Source: Lamellibrachia satsuma
Lineage: Eukaryota > Annelida > Polychaeta > Sabellida > Siboglinidae
Direction of reading: 5' to 3'
Assembly (NCBI GenBank): GCA_033239005.1
Contig: BSQZ01000050.1
Location: forward strand, 4,685,001 to 4,749,000
Length of the DNA stretch: 64,000 nucleotides
Position 1 is the stretch's first letter, and each line of letters begins with the position of its first letter. Below the pieces are notes generated by a model that saw only the letters and a list, made by a program, of their open reading frames with translations, was not told the origin of the DNA and did not search any database. The translations under genes and the position numbers were made by a program. Shown piece after piece: positions 12,706 through 26,000 of this stretch.

Positions 12706-14757
12706 TGAGGGCCGGGCCGGGCCTGCATATTGCGGGCCTGGGCTGAAAAAAAATTAAACACATCGGGCTTCTTAGGCCGGGCCTGGGCCTAATGTGAGCG
12801 GGCCGGGCCGGGCTTGGGCAGAGCCTGGACTTAATAAAAATATTCATACAAAACCCAGATTATTATTTTTTTATTAATAAAATCAAACTGATTATAAATT
12901 GTAATTCCGGTTAATGAATGCTTAAAAGTATTTCTTTAGTATTATATAGTTGCAAATTGAGACCTTGCATGGAATTATAAATGACACTAATGCTTTATAC
13001 ATTGGAATGCAGTTTAACCTCTTTTTAACAATGGGACTTCCTTTGGTATCATTTTAATAATGTGCATTCTTTAAATACAGACATTTCTTATAAAATATAT
13101 GCATAGTCGCATGCCCATATCTTCGTATTGTAATTCTTTAAACATGTACTGGCTTTCCAAGACACTGTGACTGAAGTAGTGGCACTTGTTTCACTGGCTT
13201 CATCACAGTTAATGCATGTTTCCCATCATTCTTCTTCAGCTCAAACTTAAATTCCTATCCCGTAATCCGTGATGTCTAGACTCTGTATATTTTTGCCATG
13301 AATGTACCCTTTTGCATAGATCTAATGACCCCATACCAGGCCACTTAAGTTCACCAGCCCCAAATATTTACTTTATACATATTTGCAGAGGCAATCAAGC
13401 AATGATTAACCATCAACTTAATCACCCTTTGACCCAACCAGTGGATATTCTACTCTCTAGGTCTTCCCTCCAAACATTGCCCGCCTGAATGACCAGCCAA
13501 CTGGCCATTGCCCACTGCCCAGTAGTGCCAGTACCCAGTACCAATCCCAGTTGGTAACTGGTATGTTTCAATTGTGTGAACTAGTGACTACTATTTAGTA
13601 TAAACAATTGTGTGAACTAGTGACTACTATTTAGTATAAACAATTGTGTGAACTAGTGACTACTATTTAGTATAAACAATTGTGTGAACTAGTGACTACT
13701 ATTTAGTATAAACAATTGTGTGAACTAGTGACTACTATTTAGTATAAACAATTGTGTGAACTAGTGACTACTATTTAGTATAAACAATTGTGTGAACTAG
13801 TGACTACTATTTAGTATAAACAATTGTGTGAACTAGTGACTACTATTTAGTATAAACAATTGTGTGAACTAGTGACTACTATTTAGTATAAACAATTGTG
13901 TGAACTAGTGACTACTATTTAGTATAAACAATTGTGTGAACTAGTGACTACTATTTAGTATAAACAATTGTGTGAACTAGTGACTACTATTTAGTATAAA
14001 CAATTGTGTGAACTAGTGACTACTATTTAGTATAAACAATTGTGTGAACTAGTGACTACTATTTAGTATAAACAATTGTGTGAACTAGTGACTACTATTT
14101 AGTATAAACAATTGTGTGAACTAGTGACTACTATTTAGTATAAACAATTGTGTGAACTAGTGACTACTATTTAGTATAAACAATTGTGTGAACTAGTGAC
14201 TACTATTTAGTATAAACAATTGTGTGAACTAGTAACTAGTATAAACTATTTCCCCAGTATTGATTCATTCACACTTGTACTAATTCACACGTCTCAACCT
14301 GATCTGTCTCAGGCTAGTTAATGCAGGCTTGGTGTCAGTGCCAGCGGGTGACATATACTAGTATATAGCTAGTACTAGCTACTACCTAGACACTACTAAA
14401 CTACAACTGACATTCGTATTTTAGTAGTAAACATTATACAATGTTCATATATTATTTGTTTATTTATTAAAATAAGTATGTTTTACAGTTTATATGTGTT
14501 TCGTGTTTCTTATAAGATGATAGTTTTATTTTCTCTAAACTTAGCGGGCCGCGGGCTTACCCGTCTTTGGCCCGCGGGTATGGGCCTGAAACTTGCGGGC
14601 CGGGCCTGGGCCAAACATTCATGGACTGGGTCGGGCCTGGGCCTAAATTCTAGTTTGCGGGCCTGGGCCGGGCCGGGCTCGAAAAATTGTTGCGGGCCTG
14701 GACTCTAACTGCTAATTGCGGGCCGGGCTTGGGCTCAAATTATCGGTCCGCGATGGG
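12706..14757. mobile_element. Probable non-autonomous DNA element with GGGCCGGGC clusters
   Basis: Two clusters of GGGCCGGGCCTGGGC-type motifs (12706-12832 and 14541-14740), in the same orientation, bracket a 1.7-kb AT-rich interior that holds an 18-copy 36-bp array. The rest of the region has no such motif. Dense GC-rich subterminal motifs are a feature of several hAT elements. An 8-bp word GGGCACTA occurs at 12671-12678 and 14755-14762, but the sequences just inside it do not form terminal inverted repeats, so borders are uncertain. No transposase is seen. Confidence 0.4.
13570..14245. repeat. 36-bp minisatellite, 18 perfect copies
   Basis: The unit begins AATTGTGTGAACTAGTGAC and ends TAGTATAAAC. 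Eighteen copies appear identical (13570-14217), followed by a partial one with an internal deletion. Perfect identity implies recent expansion or homogenisation. Confidence 0.97.
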
Positions 14758-14852
14758 CACTAGTATGTACCAAGTTAGCAAACATCTATTAATATGAAAT
14801 CCACATTGTACTGGTTATATAGATAAGTTTTATCTTATCACAAAACCATATA

Positions 14853-14856
<4 letters not shown>

Positions 14857-14922
<66 letters not shown>
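14857..14922. repeat. (AT)n microsatellite
   Basis: About 66 bp of AT dinucleotides. Confidence 0.95.
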
Positions 14923-14924
<2 letters not shown>

Positions 14925-15904
14925 GGTACGCATGAAAACGGTGTGTAATTCCGTTCATGTTCAGTCTTTAAAAAAACTAAAAAACAATGTAATCTTCGGC
15001 TCAACATGTTGCAAACACTACGCTCTCCTGGAAATATCGAGTATGATCGGATATAACATGGTCGATATGCTAATGACAATACATGGCAAAGTGTGTAAGT
15101 GAGGGGGCCTGTCAAATTCACACAATATTCACACAGCTTTATGCACAATGCTAAACTTAAATACGGGTCTAAGAATGAGGCTTGCAGTCTTGCATAAATA
15201 CATTATACAGTGTCTCTCATCACAACATCTGTATACAGTTATGTATTTAATACTTGCAGTTTGACATAATTATATGTAAAGACATTAGATTTTGTTAGAG
15301 AAATTATACGTCACAACGCGTCTACTAACTACTAACTATTATATTAGCACATAAATAAATATATGTCCTGTCCCTCCATCTTCCTCCACAAATGGACCTC
15401 ATAGTTGGCCATGTTGTCACCACATACCATGGGCGTCTCCAAGCTGTTGTCATCACTGACCACGGCCGTCTCCAAGCTGTTGTCATCACTACAAACATAT
15501 AGTAACCATTCACTGGTTTTATACTGTTAATGGCATAGTTCGTAAATCGTTGTTCCCAAAGAGAAATACATTGTAGTTTTAACACGAAGGCCCCGGACTG
15601 TAATACCTGAAGACATGAATAGAAACCATTAAGGTAATTTGAGTATTTTTTTTACTTTCCTACACATACTGGATGAGTCCATTATATTAGTTATTAATCA
15701 GTTTATTTCCTGGACAAGTGTTGCAGGAAATAGCTAACTTTAAGATCTGGAAATCCAGCACCAACTTTATGATTAGACAATTTTTCAGCCATACTTTGAT
15801 CTTAGATTTGACACAGGAATTGTAATATATTATTATATTCTGGGCATGCTCCCATGTACACGTAATTAATAAAACAAATAAAACATGGCATTTATTGTCA
15901 TATA
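14923..15904. other. Non-coding flank
   Basis: Apart from the candidate exon at 15325-15597, nothing could be supported here. Confidence 0.35.
15325..15597 (-). CDS. Candidate 3'-terminal exon of the DEATH-LRR gene
   Basis: An acceptor (TATTACAG) precedes an open stretch starting at 15597 in phase 0, which matches the phase-0 end of the exon at 17061-17151. It starts SGAFVLKLQCISLWEQRF and contains a direct 33-bp duplication (GATGACAACAGCTTGGAGAC twice) before a stop at 15325. No domain is recognised, and the link is based only on strand, phase and position. Confidence 0.3.
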   Translation of the reverse strand, partial: SGAFVLKLQCISLWEQRFTNYAINSIKPVNGYYMFVVMTTAWRRPWSVMTTAWRRPWYVVTTWPTMRSICGGRWRDRTYIYLCANIIVSS

Positions 15905-16206
15905 TGGGGGCAGCCGTGGCTTAGTGGTTAAGGTGTTGGACTCTAAATTCAAGGGTTGTGAGGCACGGTTTGTTTTCAAAGCTTAGGCAATTTCGTTTAC
16001 CCTACTTTGCCTCAGTCTACTCAGCTGAAAATGAGTACAAACACTGTTTGGAAGGTACCTGCGATGGACTAGGAGAGTCAGTATAACTGCACTCTAAGTT
16101 GCTTCGCACTACAGAAACCAGGTTTAAGCACTGGCCATATAAGCCTTCATGGCTTCCTTAAGGCGTAATGCCTGGGGGATGACTTTACCTTACTTACCTT
16201 ACCTTG
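15905..16206 (+). mobile_element. tRNA-derived SINE with target-site duplication
   Basis: The head has RNA polymerase III promoter elements: an A-box-like CGTGGCTTAGTGG at about 15914 and a degenerate B box in AAGGGTTGTGAGGC at about 15951. A ~200-bp unique body follows, then a tail of TTACCTTAC repeats (16184-16206). A 10-bp direct repeat TTGTCATATA flanks it (15895-15904 and 16207-16216), the mark of LINE-assisted retroposition. No protein is encoded. The near-intact duplication suggests a fairly recent insertion. Confidence 0.85.
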
Positions 16207-17060
16207 TTGTCATATAAAAAGGGGAACATGCATTATACTGGTAATATTGACCCCCATATGGCATGGCCATGTGTCATTGCGTCACAGAAGACTCAATGAA
16301 TATGGCGCTGTGAATGTTCTGATTATTATTTATATACACAAAGAACCACCAACAGTGACTCACTAACAGCATTAAATGTATTAAATAAATTACACAGTTA
16401 CTCTTAAAATAATTAGTAATGTTTTAAGTAGCATATGTTTCTACAAGATGCCACGCAAGTGTTTTACTATATGCAAGACTAGATATCTATGTTCAAGAAT
16501 TCACAAATCACCAACTACTAAACTGTCTCCTACTACCCTCCGTCAAGTGTGTCCAACTCATCAACTGCTACTGACTGTTCAATAATTCACAAATCACTAC
16601 ACATAGGCGCAGTATTTATGTTGTTTACTATAGTTGATAAAAATATTATTTACAATATAATATCAAACCAGTATATCAAAATATGTAATTATATTTACCA
16701 AAAACTTAACCCTTGCAAAGGGAATTGTGACCAAACCCTATAAATACAATACGTATTAATTAATGCCCCTTGTCAAAGGTAACTTTCCAGTGTTTTATGG
16801 TTGACCGCTGCCCTTGTTTGCAATATTTATTTACCAACTACTACAACACACGGACGCGAGACGTACCTATAGCGACGACGTTTGATACAAAGTTACACAT
16901 TCCTTGAACGTTTGACGTAAGGGCAAGGTCAAGGCCGGGCGTTTTTACTTGTGGCACATTCACTGCGTCGTTTAATAAAATTGTCATTTTGGAGACAATT
17001 AGTGAAAGTTGAGTAGTTGGTGGGTGTGACGGGGCCGATGACAACAGAGAAGTGACTTAC
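16207..17060. other. Intronic or 3' flank of the DEATH-LRR gene
   Basis: An open minus-strand stretch at about 16876-17000 ends at a possible GTACGT donor, but it lacks a good acceptor and would begin with a stop in the required phase. No exon is called. Confidence 0.35.
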
Positions 17061-20000
17061 CAAGTAAAACTTGTCACCAAACTCCGCCTCTAGACGTCTC
17101 TCACTCGTGCCAAACAACCGTTGTATATCCACGCAGCTACACTCGCTCGCCCTGAAAGACACAGAAGACGTGTCAACACTTGTCACACATCTCTGTCACA
17201 CATAAACTAACACATGTTTGGTATCAAAGACGTTAACTTACCATATCTCCAGGTGAGGCAGTTGAGTGAGGAGACGTCTCATTGTCTCCCCACTGCCGGC
17301 TTCTGTCAACTCGTTGCCCCAACAACTGTAAACAAACGTCTGATACATTGACCCGCTCCTTGTGAAATACACAAAGTAAATAACATTTATTTACACGGTA
17401 ACAAACTCAACAACATCAGCAGTAATTCACGAGGGTGGGGTAAATATGGTGTGGATGAATATAAAACTATTTACCGTATTTTCAGACATTATTTCTGATC
17501 AACAAAACTAAAATGTGATGTTGACGTTTACACAACGCGGCGTCCGACAAATTTAGTTTTACTTCAACAAATGTTTATTGTAATTGTCAAGTGAAATTGT
17601 TTTTTCCTCCGAATAAAGTTTGTTATAATATGTCACATTCTAGACATGTTTTAGCTGTCATACATTATAATATTATCATGGATAAAAACTTACTTATTTA
17701 CAATTTAATTAGCTCGATCAGAAAGGTAACAATTACGGAGGGTTATTACGTAAATGATGCGGGGTTAATACAAAATGTGTTTTCTTTTAGAAAGATTCAT
17801 AACAAACACAATATATTGAATTAGTTTACCACTCGATCATATCAAACATTACTTAATCACATATTTTGTGTGATGGGGTAAATGATGTGGGGTAAATAAA
17901 CAAATGTGTCCTTACTCGAGTATCTTCAACTGTCGACAGCCCCGAATGATGCCGTCGGCGATGTGAGCCAAGGACCGGTCCGTGAGAGAACACCGCCACA
18001 GACTGTAACGTAACGATGTGATTATTATACATCTCATCAACAACACAACTCTGTCGTCTCACACAGTCACTTCTCTCTACTATTGTGCTACGTTATGTGG
18101 ACATTAACGGAACAACAACTATAGTCTATACTTTAAACACATGTTGGAATAATTAACAATATCTTACGTTAAAGAACTCAGTTTCAACATCTAGTAACAA
18201 TTAATAATGCTTACTGTAAATTACACAATGTCGACATGTTAGCCAGGACGGCTCCCAAGACCCGTATGGCCTCTTCACCGGCGAACACGGCGTTGTCCTC
18301 CAAACTGTCAGGTAAATTATATTCCTGGATTAAAACATCACAAACAGACGATCCCGTGACTCACTATCCGCTGATTAAACTATATCAAATAAATCGTATG
18401 CACCAGACGGATAAAGTACAACATTTTGTGATGTAAATTCGACAAAATTAACTGACCGCTGACCACAACACACGCGGATAACAATTTCTTGTCAAGTCTG
18501 GTAAAATGTCCACGTTTTGTCTGTCCTTTATCCCACCATGCTCACAAATCTGTTGACCCCGTATCCCATTATTGACTGACACCGAACATATTTAGGCGAC
18601 ACTTTTTGTTGAAGTTGTTTCATTTCATTCCCAACGTCTAGTCATTGTATACATTGTATTATTATCAACTCAACACAACAGGTCAAAGATCAATCGATCA
18701 GCTGGAAACTTCTACAAATATAATTAAATCTATAAAATCGTAGAACCGCTCTCTATCGACAGCCCGTTTTAAAACGTCACTTAACTTTAAATACATTCCG
18801 AAACAAAATATTCATAGAATAGATTATAGAACAATCTCAAATGTTTAGATCGTAATTGTAGAATTACTGTTCATTACTAAAGGAAAGCATAACACCAACA
18901 ACAGTTGTGTCGCGTTATTGTGTCGCGCCATAATCCAGCAGTCTTTTGAAATCTGCCTTTAACACTTTATACGCGTAAATTATATATATTATAAATTTGA
19001 AAACTTGTCCTTCAACAATGTCAATGATATTGATGTTGTTAAGAATTAAGTGTATGGAAATACATTAATACATTATATACTTTACTATTTTTTAAAAGCA
19101 ACTTACAAGAAAAACTCGTAATAACAATGAGTTCGCAACATAATTCAACTAAAAAGCAACATTACATATGCGTTAACGTCTAAGTTACTTGTTCATGTTT
19201 TCGCGGGTTGAATTAATTTACCACTAAATCATATCAAACATTATTTAGTCACATATTTAGTGTGATTGAGTAAATGATGTAGGGGAAATAAACAAATGTG
19301 TCCTTACTTGAGTTTCTTCAATTGTTGACACCCCCGAATGATGCCGTCGGCGATGTGAGCCCAGGACCGGTCCGTGAGAGAACACCCCGACAGACTGTAA
19401 CGTAACGATGCGATTATTATACATCTCATCAACAACACACCTCTGTCGTCTCACAAAGTCACTTCTCTCTACTCTTGTGCTACATTATGTGGACATTAAT
19501 GGAACAACAACTATAGTCTAAACTTTAAATATATGTCGGAATAATTAACAATAACTTACTTTAAAGAACTCAGTTTCGACATCTAGTAACAATTAATAAT
19601 ACTTACTCTAATACACACAATGTCGACATCTTAGCCAGGGCGGCTCCCAAGGCCCGTCCGGCCTCTTCACCGGCGAACACGGCGTTGTCGCCCAAACTGT
19701 CAAGTAAATTATATTCCTGGATTAAAACTTCACAGACAGACGATCCAGTGAATCACTATCCGCTGATTAAACTACATCAAACAAATCGTATGCACCAGAC
19801 GGATAAACTACAGCATTTTGTGATGTAAATTCCACAACATTGACTGACCGCTGTCCACAACACACGCGGACAACACATTTCCACGTTTTGTTTGTCCTTT
19901 ATCCCGCCCTGATCACAAATCTGATGACCCCGTATCCAATTAACTGCCGACACAGAATATAATCGCGCCATAATCCAGTAGTCTTTTGAAATCTGCCTTT

Positions 20001-23000
20001 AACACTTTATACGCGTAAATTATATTTTCGTGTGTTTATGTGTAATCTGTGCACGAACATTATGTGTCTTACAAGGACATGGTTGGGCTAAGTTTAAACC
20101 TTGTCCTTCAAAAGTTTCATTGACATTGATGTTGATAAGAATTAAGTGTATGTAAATAAATTAATAAATTATATACTTTGCTATTTTTTAAACGCAACTT
20201 ACAAGAAAAACCCTTAAAAACAATGAGTTCGCAATATAATTAAGCTAAAAAGCAACATTACATATGCGTTGACGTCGAAGTTACTTGTTCATGTTTTCGC
20301 GGGAAACAAACCATTCACAATCCACACACTCAACCGAGGACGTGGTAAAGTTTTTTTTACCGAATGTACACACATTGATATTCTACTTACCCTGTGACAT
20401 GATATAAATAAGCTATGCATCAATTGGAATAAAGTTAGCGGTACTTGTTACAAAAAAATTATTACTATTCAATTCTGAAAACAAACTCTGCAGAAACACG
20501 ACTTTGCTGTGCAGACGACATCTAACGCCACAGAGAATGCTGCTACCTGGAGGCATATTGGTGAACGAACTTGGCTCGCACTACATTCGCCAGATGTCGC
20601 TGGCAATACATAACCGAGCTACTTGGCTCTTAGCACCACATATCACATCAACTACAATGATTGTATAACTATAAGTGGTTCACATATCAGACAACATTAG
20701 ATAACATAACCGTATATAAAATAAAACAGTCATGAATAAAAGGCTACCTGATTTTAAACAATTCCTATGGTTTTCTTAATCTAGGTTTAGCCTACTAATA
20801 AATACACAAATAAATTGAAATGTTAAACAGATTATGGTTGTGGTAACCGTATGTCAAGGTCAATGTCAATACCAAGAAGAAATAAAGCGATGTATTGAGA
20901 CCAAGAAGCTGACACCAAAACCACCTGGTTCGTAGAGACGATGGACTTGGTGCTCACTAATTGGTTATGCTCCCTTCCGAACAAACACTGGACCTTGCAG
21001 AGTTTCGTCTTACGTTCTCACCCGAAATCGTGCAACCACATCCAAAGACCAAACGACAAGAGAAAGAAGAAATAGAAAGTCGGCAATATTCAGAACTCGC
21101 CATTGGAAAATGCATTGGAAGAGGAACAACGAGACCATCAAAAACTTGTCACTCAAAAATGCCTCTTTCCACTTAAAGGAAGCCCATCCCCATGAACATG
21201 TCAGCGCTCACAACAAGGCAACTCCACAAATCCAACGTACCCTTTCCTACACAGAAATTGTATCATGCGTATAATACATTAGTAGTTAGTAGGGGTTTTA
21301 TAGACCCCTTTTGCGCCGCAAATCACGTGACCGAAACATCAAAGGAAAACCACCCTAATATCGCCCACCGCTAATGAGTGCGCGCAGCCAATCAGAAAGC
21401 AGCACTAGACCTTGGAGCGCCCCCTGGCGGTGTTATCCGAGCGTGCGTGACGTAAGCGCCCCCTAGCGACTGGAGGAGGAACGAGCTTTGTACGAATCTC
21501 ATATCTATACAACATTGACGATTTGCATATAACCATAGCGAAATCGTTGCAGTCGAATATGTGGTTTCGATAAGTTCTACGCGTGTTTGTTTATTGGTAT
21601 AAAAGACGAACACATATTTTATTGTTCCCGTGTACTAGAATCACGTCCATTTACAAGTGAATGAGTGTTCTAACGCGTGTTTAGGAGGATGTTACGGTTA
21701 CATAAGTTTTATTTGTTTTCTGAATCAATCCGTATGAAAATTAGCATCGTGACGCATCTTGTCCATACCACGGTAAATCATGCTGCGAGATCAAAGGATA
21801 TTATTCATAACAACGTTGCAATCGCGTCAATCAGCGACAATGTTACAAGTACGCGCTCCGTTCTTCTTTGAATGCGGCTTTTCACAACAAGACCACTTTG
21901 ACATTGGTCAGTCGCTGTTGGTGAACTTTGGCTTGTGCGCTCCCACTCACATTGGTCAGTCGCTGTTGGTGGACTTTGGCTTGTGCGTTTCCGCTCGTCT
22001 TGTCTTTTTCACACTGGTCAGTCGCTGCTAGTGGACTTTGGCTTGTGCGTTTCCACTCGTCTTGTCTTTTTCACACTGGTCAGCCGCTATTGGTGGACTT
22101 TGACTTGTACGCTCCCACTCGTCTTGTCTTTTTGGAGGAGGAACGAACATTGACCTAGTTACGTGTATGTGTCGAAGGGTCGTTAACCTAGTAAGGAGAC
22201 GAACATATGCACACACGCAATGGGAACGAGAACTCGATACAAGACGGGAATATCAGTTCAAGCAAAATTTAATATATATGAAAACGAAGTACAACACTGC
22301 TTCCGGGACCAAAGTAAGTCGTATTCGCGTGCCGCCCAACTTTTTAACTGCGCGATGGCTATACGCTAGCCGCGTAATGTTTTCGCGCGAGTATCCGTGG
22401 TAACAGTAACCGCGATAGTGGACATAGGAACGACTGTCCGTTAACAGCGGTCATTAATAGTATCATTAATAACTGAGATGAAAGAGTAAGTTAACAGTGG
22501 TCATTAACAGGGTAATTAATAACTGAGATCAAAGGACCTAACGAGGAGACGAAAAATGAACAAAACACGATATCGTACTATATTTTCTTTATATGTAAAT
22601 ATTTAAAAATAATGCGCTTTTACATTGTATCCATAACTCCTACAGTTTACCCATAATTCCTACAATTTACCCATAAGTCTCCTATTGAATAAGAGTACAA
22701 GGACATTTTATTAAATATTTGAAAATAATGACACAATATCGTCCACAAACGTTAGACAGAGGACTGTAAAGTCTCTTGCCATACCGACGTAAAGCTGACG
22801 TAAGCTATAAACGTGTCAGGACATGCAGCTGACGTATGCTGCACACACAACAATACCAAATAAGGACATGCAGCTGACGTAAACGGCATCAGACGCGTCA
22901 CGGAAAGTGTACCATCAACATATTGTCGTTATATGTCAATATTTTAAAATAATGCGCCTGTACACTTTACCCATAACTCCTACAGTTTACCCATAATTCC

Positions 23001-26000
23001 TTCAATTTACCCATAATTCCTACAATTTACCCAGCACACATATATAGTGTAGTAACATTGTCCACAAACGTTAGACAGAGGACTCTAAATTTTCTTGTCA
23101 TACCGACGTACAGCTGACGAAAGCTATAAACGTGTCAGGACATGCTGCTGACGTAATCCGCATACAGAACAATAACAAATAAGGTAGTGCACGCTATGTA
23201 TGCCAATATCAAAAGCCAGCAGGAGAACAACATTGTGGCAGCGATGACGGGAGTATGACGAGAAGCTGTGTGATATGTATGGAGACATTTGACACCATGT
23301 GACATGCATGGAGACATTTACCACTGTGTGATATGCGTGGAGACATTGACAACCATGTGACATGCATGGAGAAATTGACCGCCATTTTTGAAAGTTTATG
23401 TTATGAAAGTTTGTAAGTTGGAAGTTTTGGAAGTTTGCTTCACCGCACACACGTTTTGAAAGTTTGTGTTGTGAAAAATGTGTAAGTTGGAAGTTTGCTT
23501 CACGTCACACACACACACGTTTTGAAAGTTTATGTTATGAAAGTTTGTAAGTTGGAAGTTTGCTTCACCGCACACACATTTTGTGTGAAGTTTGCGAGTT
23601 GGAAGTCTGCAAGTTGGAAGTTTTAGCTTTGGAAGTTTGCATATTGGAAGTTCTCCACTCCACTCCACGCCTGCGAAGTTGTGTAAAGTTGTGTGAAGTT
23701 GTGCAAAGTTGTACGAAGTTGTGTGAAGTTTGCGAGTTGGAAGTCTGCCAGTTGGAAGTTTGTGCTTTGGAAGTTTGTTTCACCGCACACACGTTTTGAA
23801 AGTTTATGTTATGAAAGTTTGAAAGTTGGAAGTTTGCTTCACCGCACACACATGTTTTGAAAGTTTGTGTCATGAAAATTTGTTTGGAGACATTGACTGC
23901 CATGTAACGTGCATGGAGACATTGACCGCAATGTGACATGCATGGAGACATTGACTATCATGTGACATGCATGGATACATTGACAACCATGTGACATGCA
24001 TGGAGAAATTGACCGCCATTTTTGAAAGTTTATGTTATGAAAGTTTGTAAGTTGGAAGTTTTGGAAGTTTGCTTCACCGCACACACGTTTTGAAAGTTTG
24101 TGTTGTGAAAAATGTGTAAGTTGGAAGTTTGCTTCACGTCACACACACACGTTTTGAAAGTTTATGTTATGAAAGTTTGTAAGTTGGAAGTTTGCTTCAC
24201 CGCACACACATTTTGTGTGAAGTTTGCGAGTTGGAAGTCTGCAAGTTGGAAGTTTTAGCTTTGGAAGTTTGCATATTGGAAGTTCTCCACTCCACTCCAC
24301 GCCTGCGAAGTTGTGTAAAGTTGTGTGAAGTTGTGCAAAGTTGTACGAAGTTGTGTGAAGTTTGCGAGTTGGAAGTCTGCCAGTTGGAAGTTTGTGCTTT
24401 GGAAGTTTGTTTCACCGCACACACACGTTTTGAAAGTTTATGTTATGAAAGTTTGTAAGTTGGAAGTTTGCTTCACCGCACACACATGTTTTGAAAGTTT
24501 GTGTCATGAAAATTTGTTTGGAGACATTGACTGCCATGTAACGTGCATGGAGACATTGACCGCAATGTGACATGCATGGAGACATTGACTATCATGTGAC
24601 ATGCATGGATACATTGACAACCATGTGACATGCATGGAGAAATTGACCGCCATTTTTTGAAAGTTTATGTTATGAAAGTTTGTAAGTTGGAAGTTTGCTT
24701 CACCGCACACACGTTTTGAAAGTTTGTGTTGTGAAAAATGTGTAAGTTGGAAGTTTGCTTCACGTCACACACACACGTTTTGAAAGTTTATGTTATGAAA
24801 GTTTGTAAGTTGGAAGTTTGCTTCACCGCACACACATTTTGTGTGAAGTTTGCGAGTTGGAAGTCTGCAAGTTGGAAGTTTTAGCTTTGGAAGTTTGCAT
24901 ATTGGAAGTTCTCCACTCCACTCCACGCCTGCGAAGTTGTGTAAAGTTGTGTGAAGTTGTGCAAAGTTGTACGAAGTTGTGTGAAGTTTGCGAGTTGGAA
25001 GTCTGCCAGTTGGAAGTTTGTGCTTTGGAAGTTTGCAAATTGGAAGTTTGCTTCACCGCACACACATGTTTTGAAAGTTTATGTTATGAAAGTTTGTAAG
25101 TTGGAAGTTTTGGAAGTTTGCTTCACCGCACACACATGTTTTGAAAGTTTGTGTTGTGAAAAATGTGTAAGTTGGAAGTTTGCTTCACGTCACACACACA
25201 CGTTTTGAAAGTTTATGTTATGAAAGTTTGTAAGTTGGAAGTTTGCTTCACCGCACACACATTTTGTGTGAAGTTTGCGAGTTGGAAGTCTGCAAGTTGG
25301 AAGTTTTAGCTTTGGAAGTTTGCATATTGGAAGTTCTCCACTCCACTCCACGCCTGCGAAGTTGTGTAAAGTTGTGTGAAGTTGTGCAAAGTTGTACGAA
25401 GTTGTGTGAAGTTTGCGAGTTGGAAGTCTGCCAGTTGGAAGTTTGTGCTTTGGAAGTTTGCAAATTGGAAGTTTGCTTCACCGCACACACATGTTTTGAA
25501 AGTTTATGTTATGAAAGTTTGTAAGTTGTAAGTTTTGGAAGTTTGCTTCACCGCACACACATGTTTTGAAAGTTTGTGTTGTGAAAAATGTGTAAGTTGG
25601 AAGTTTGCTTCACGTCACACACACACGTTTTGAAAGTTTATGTTATGAAAGTTTGTAAGTTGGAAGTTTGCTTCACCGCACACACATTTTGTGTGAAGTT
25701 TGCGAGTTGGAAGTCTGCAAGTTGGAAGTTTTAGCTTTGGAAGTTTGCATATTGGAAGTTCTTCACTCCACTCCACGCCTGCGAAGTTGTGTAAAGTTGT
25801 GTGAAGTTGTGCAAAGTTGTACGAAGTTGTGTAAAGTTTGCGAGTTGGAAGTCTGCCAGTTGGAAGTTTGTGCTTTGGAAGTTTACAAATTGGAAGTTTG
25901 CTTCACCGCACACACATGTTTTGAAAGTTTATGTTATGAAAGTTTGTAAGTTGGAAGTTTGCTTCACCGCACACACACATGTTTTGACCGCCATTTTTGA

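Noticed and set aside
12671..14762. GGGCACTA as proven 8-bp target-site duplication of a hAT element
   Set aside because: The bases just inside the two copies do not form terminal inverted repeats, so the match may be chance.
15906..15980. Functional tRNA gene
   Set aside because: The A- and B-box region is degenerate and does not form a cloverleaf; the tail and flanking duplication show that it is a SINE head.
16841..17044. Next exon of the DEATH-LRR gene
   Set aside because: The only AG acceptors give an immediate stop in the required phase 0, and no LRR residues are visible.
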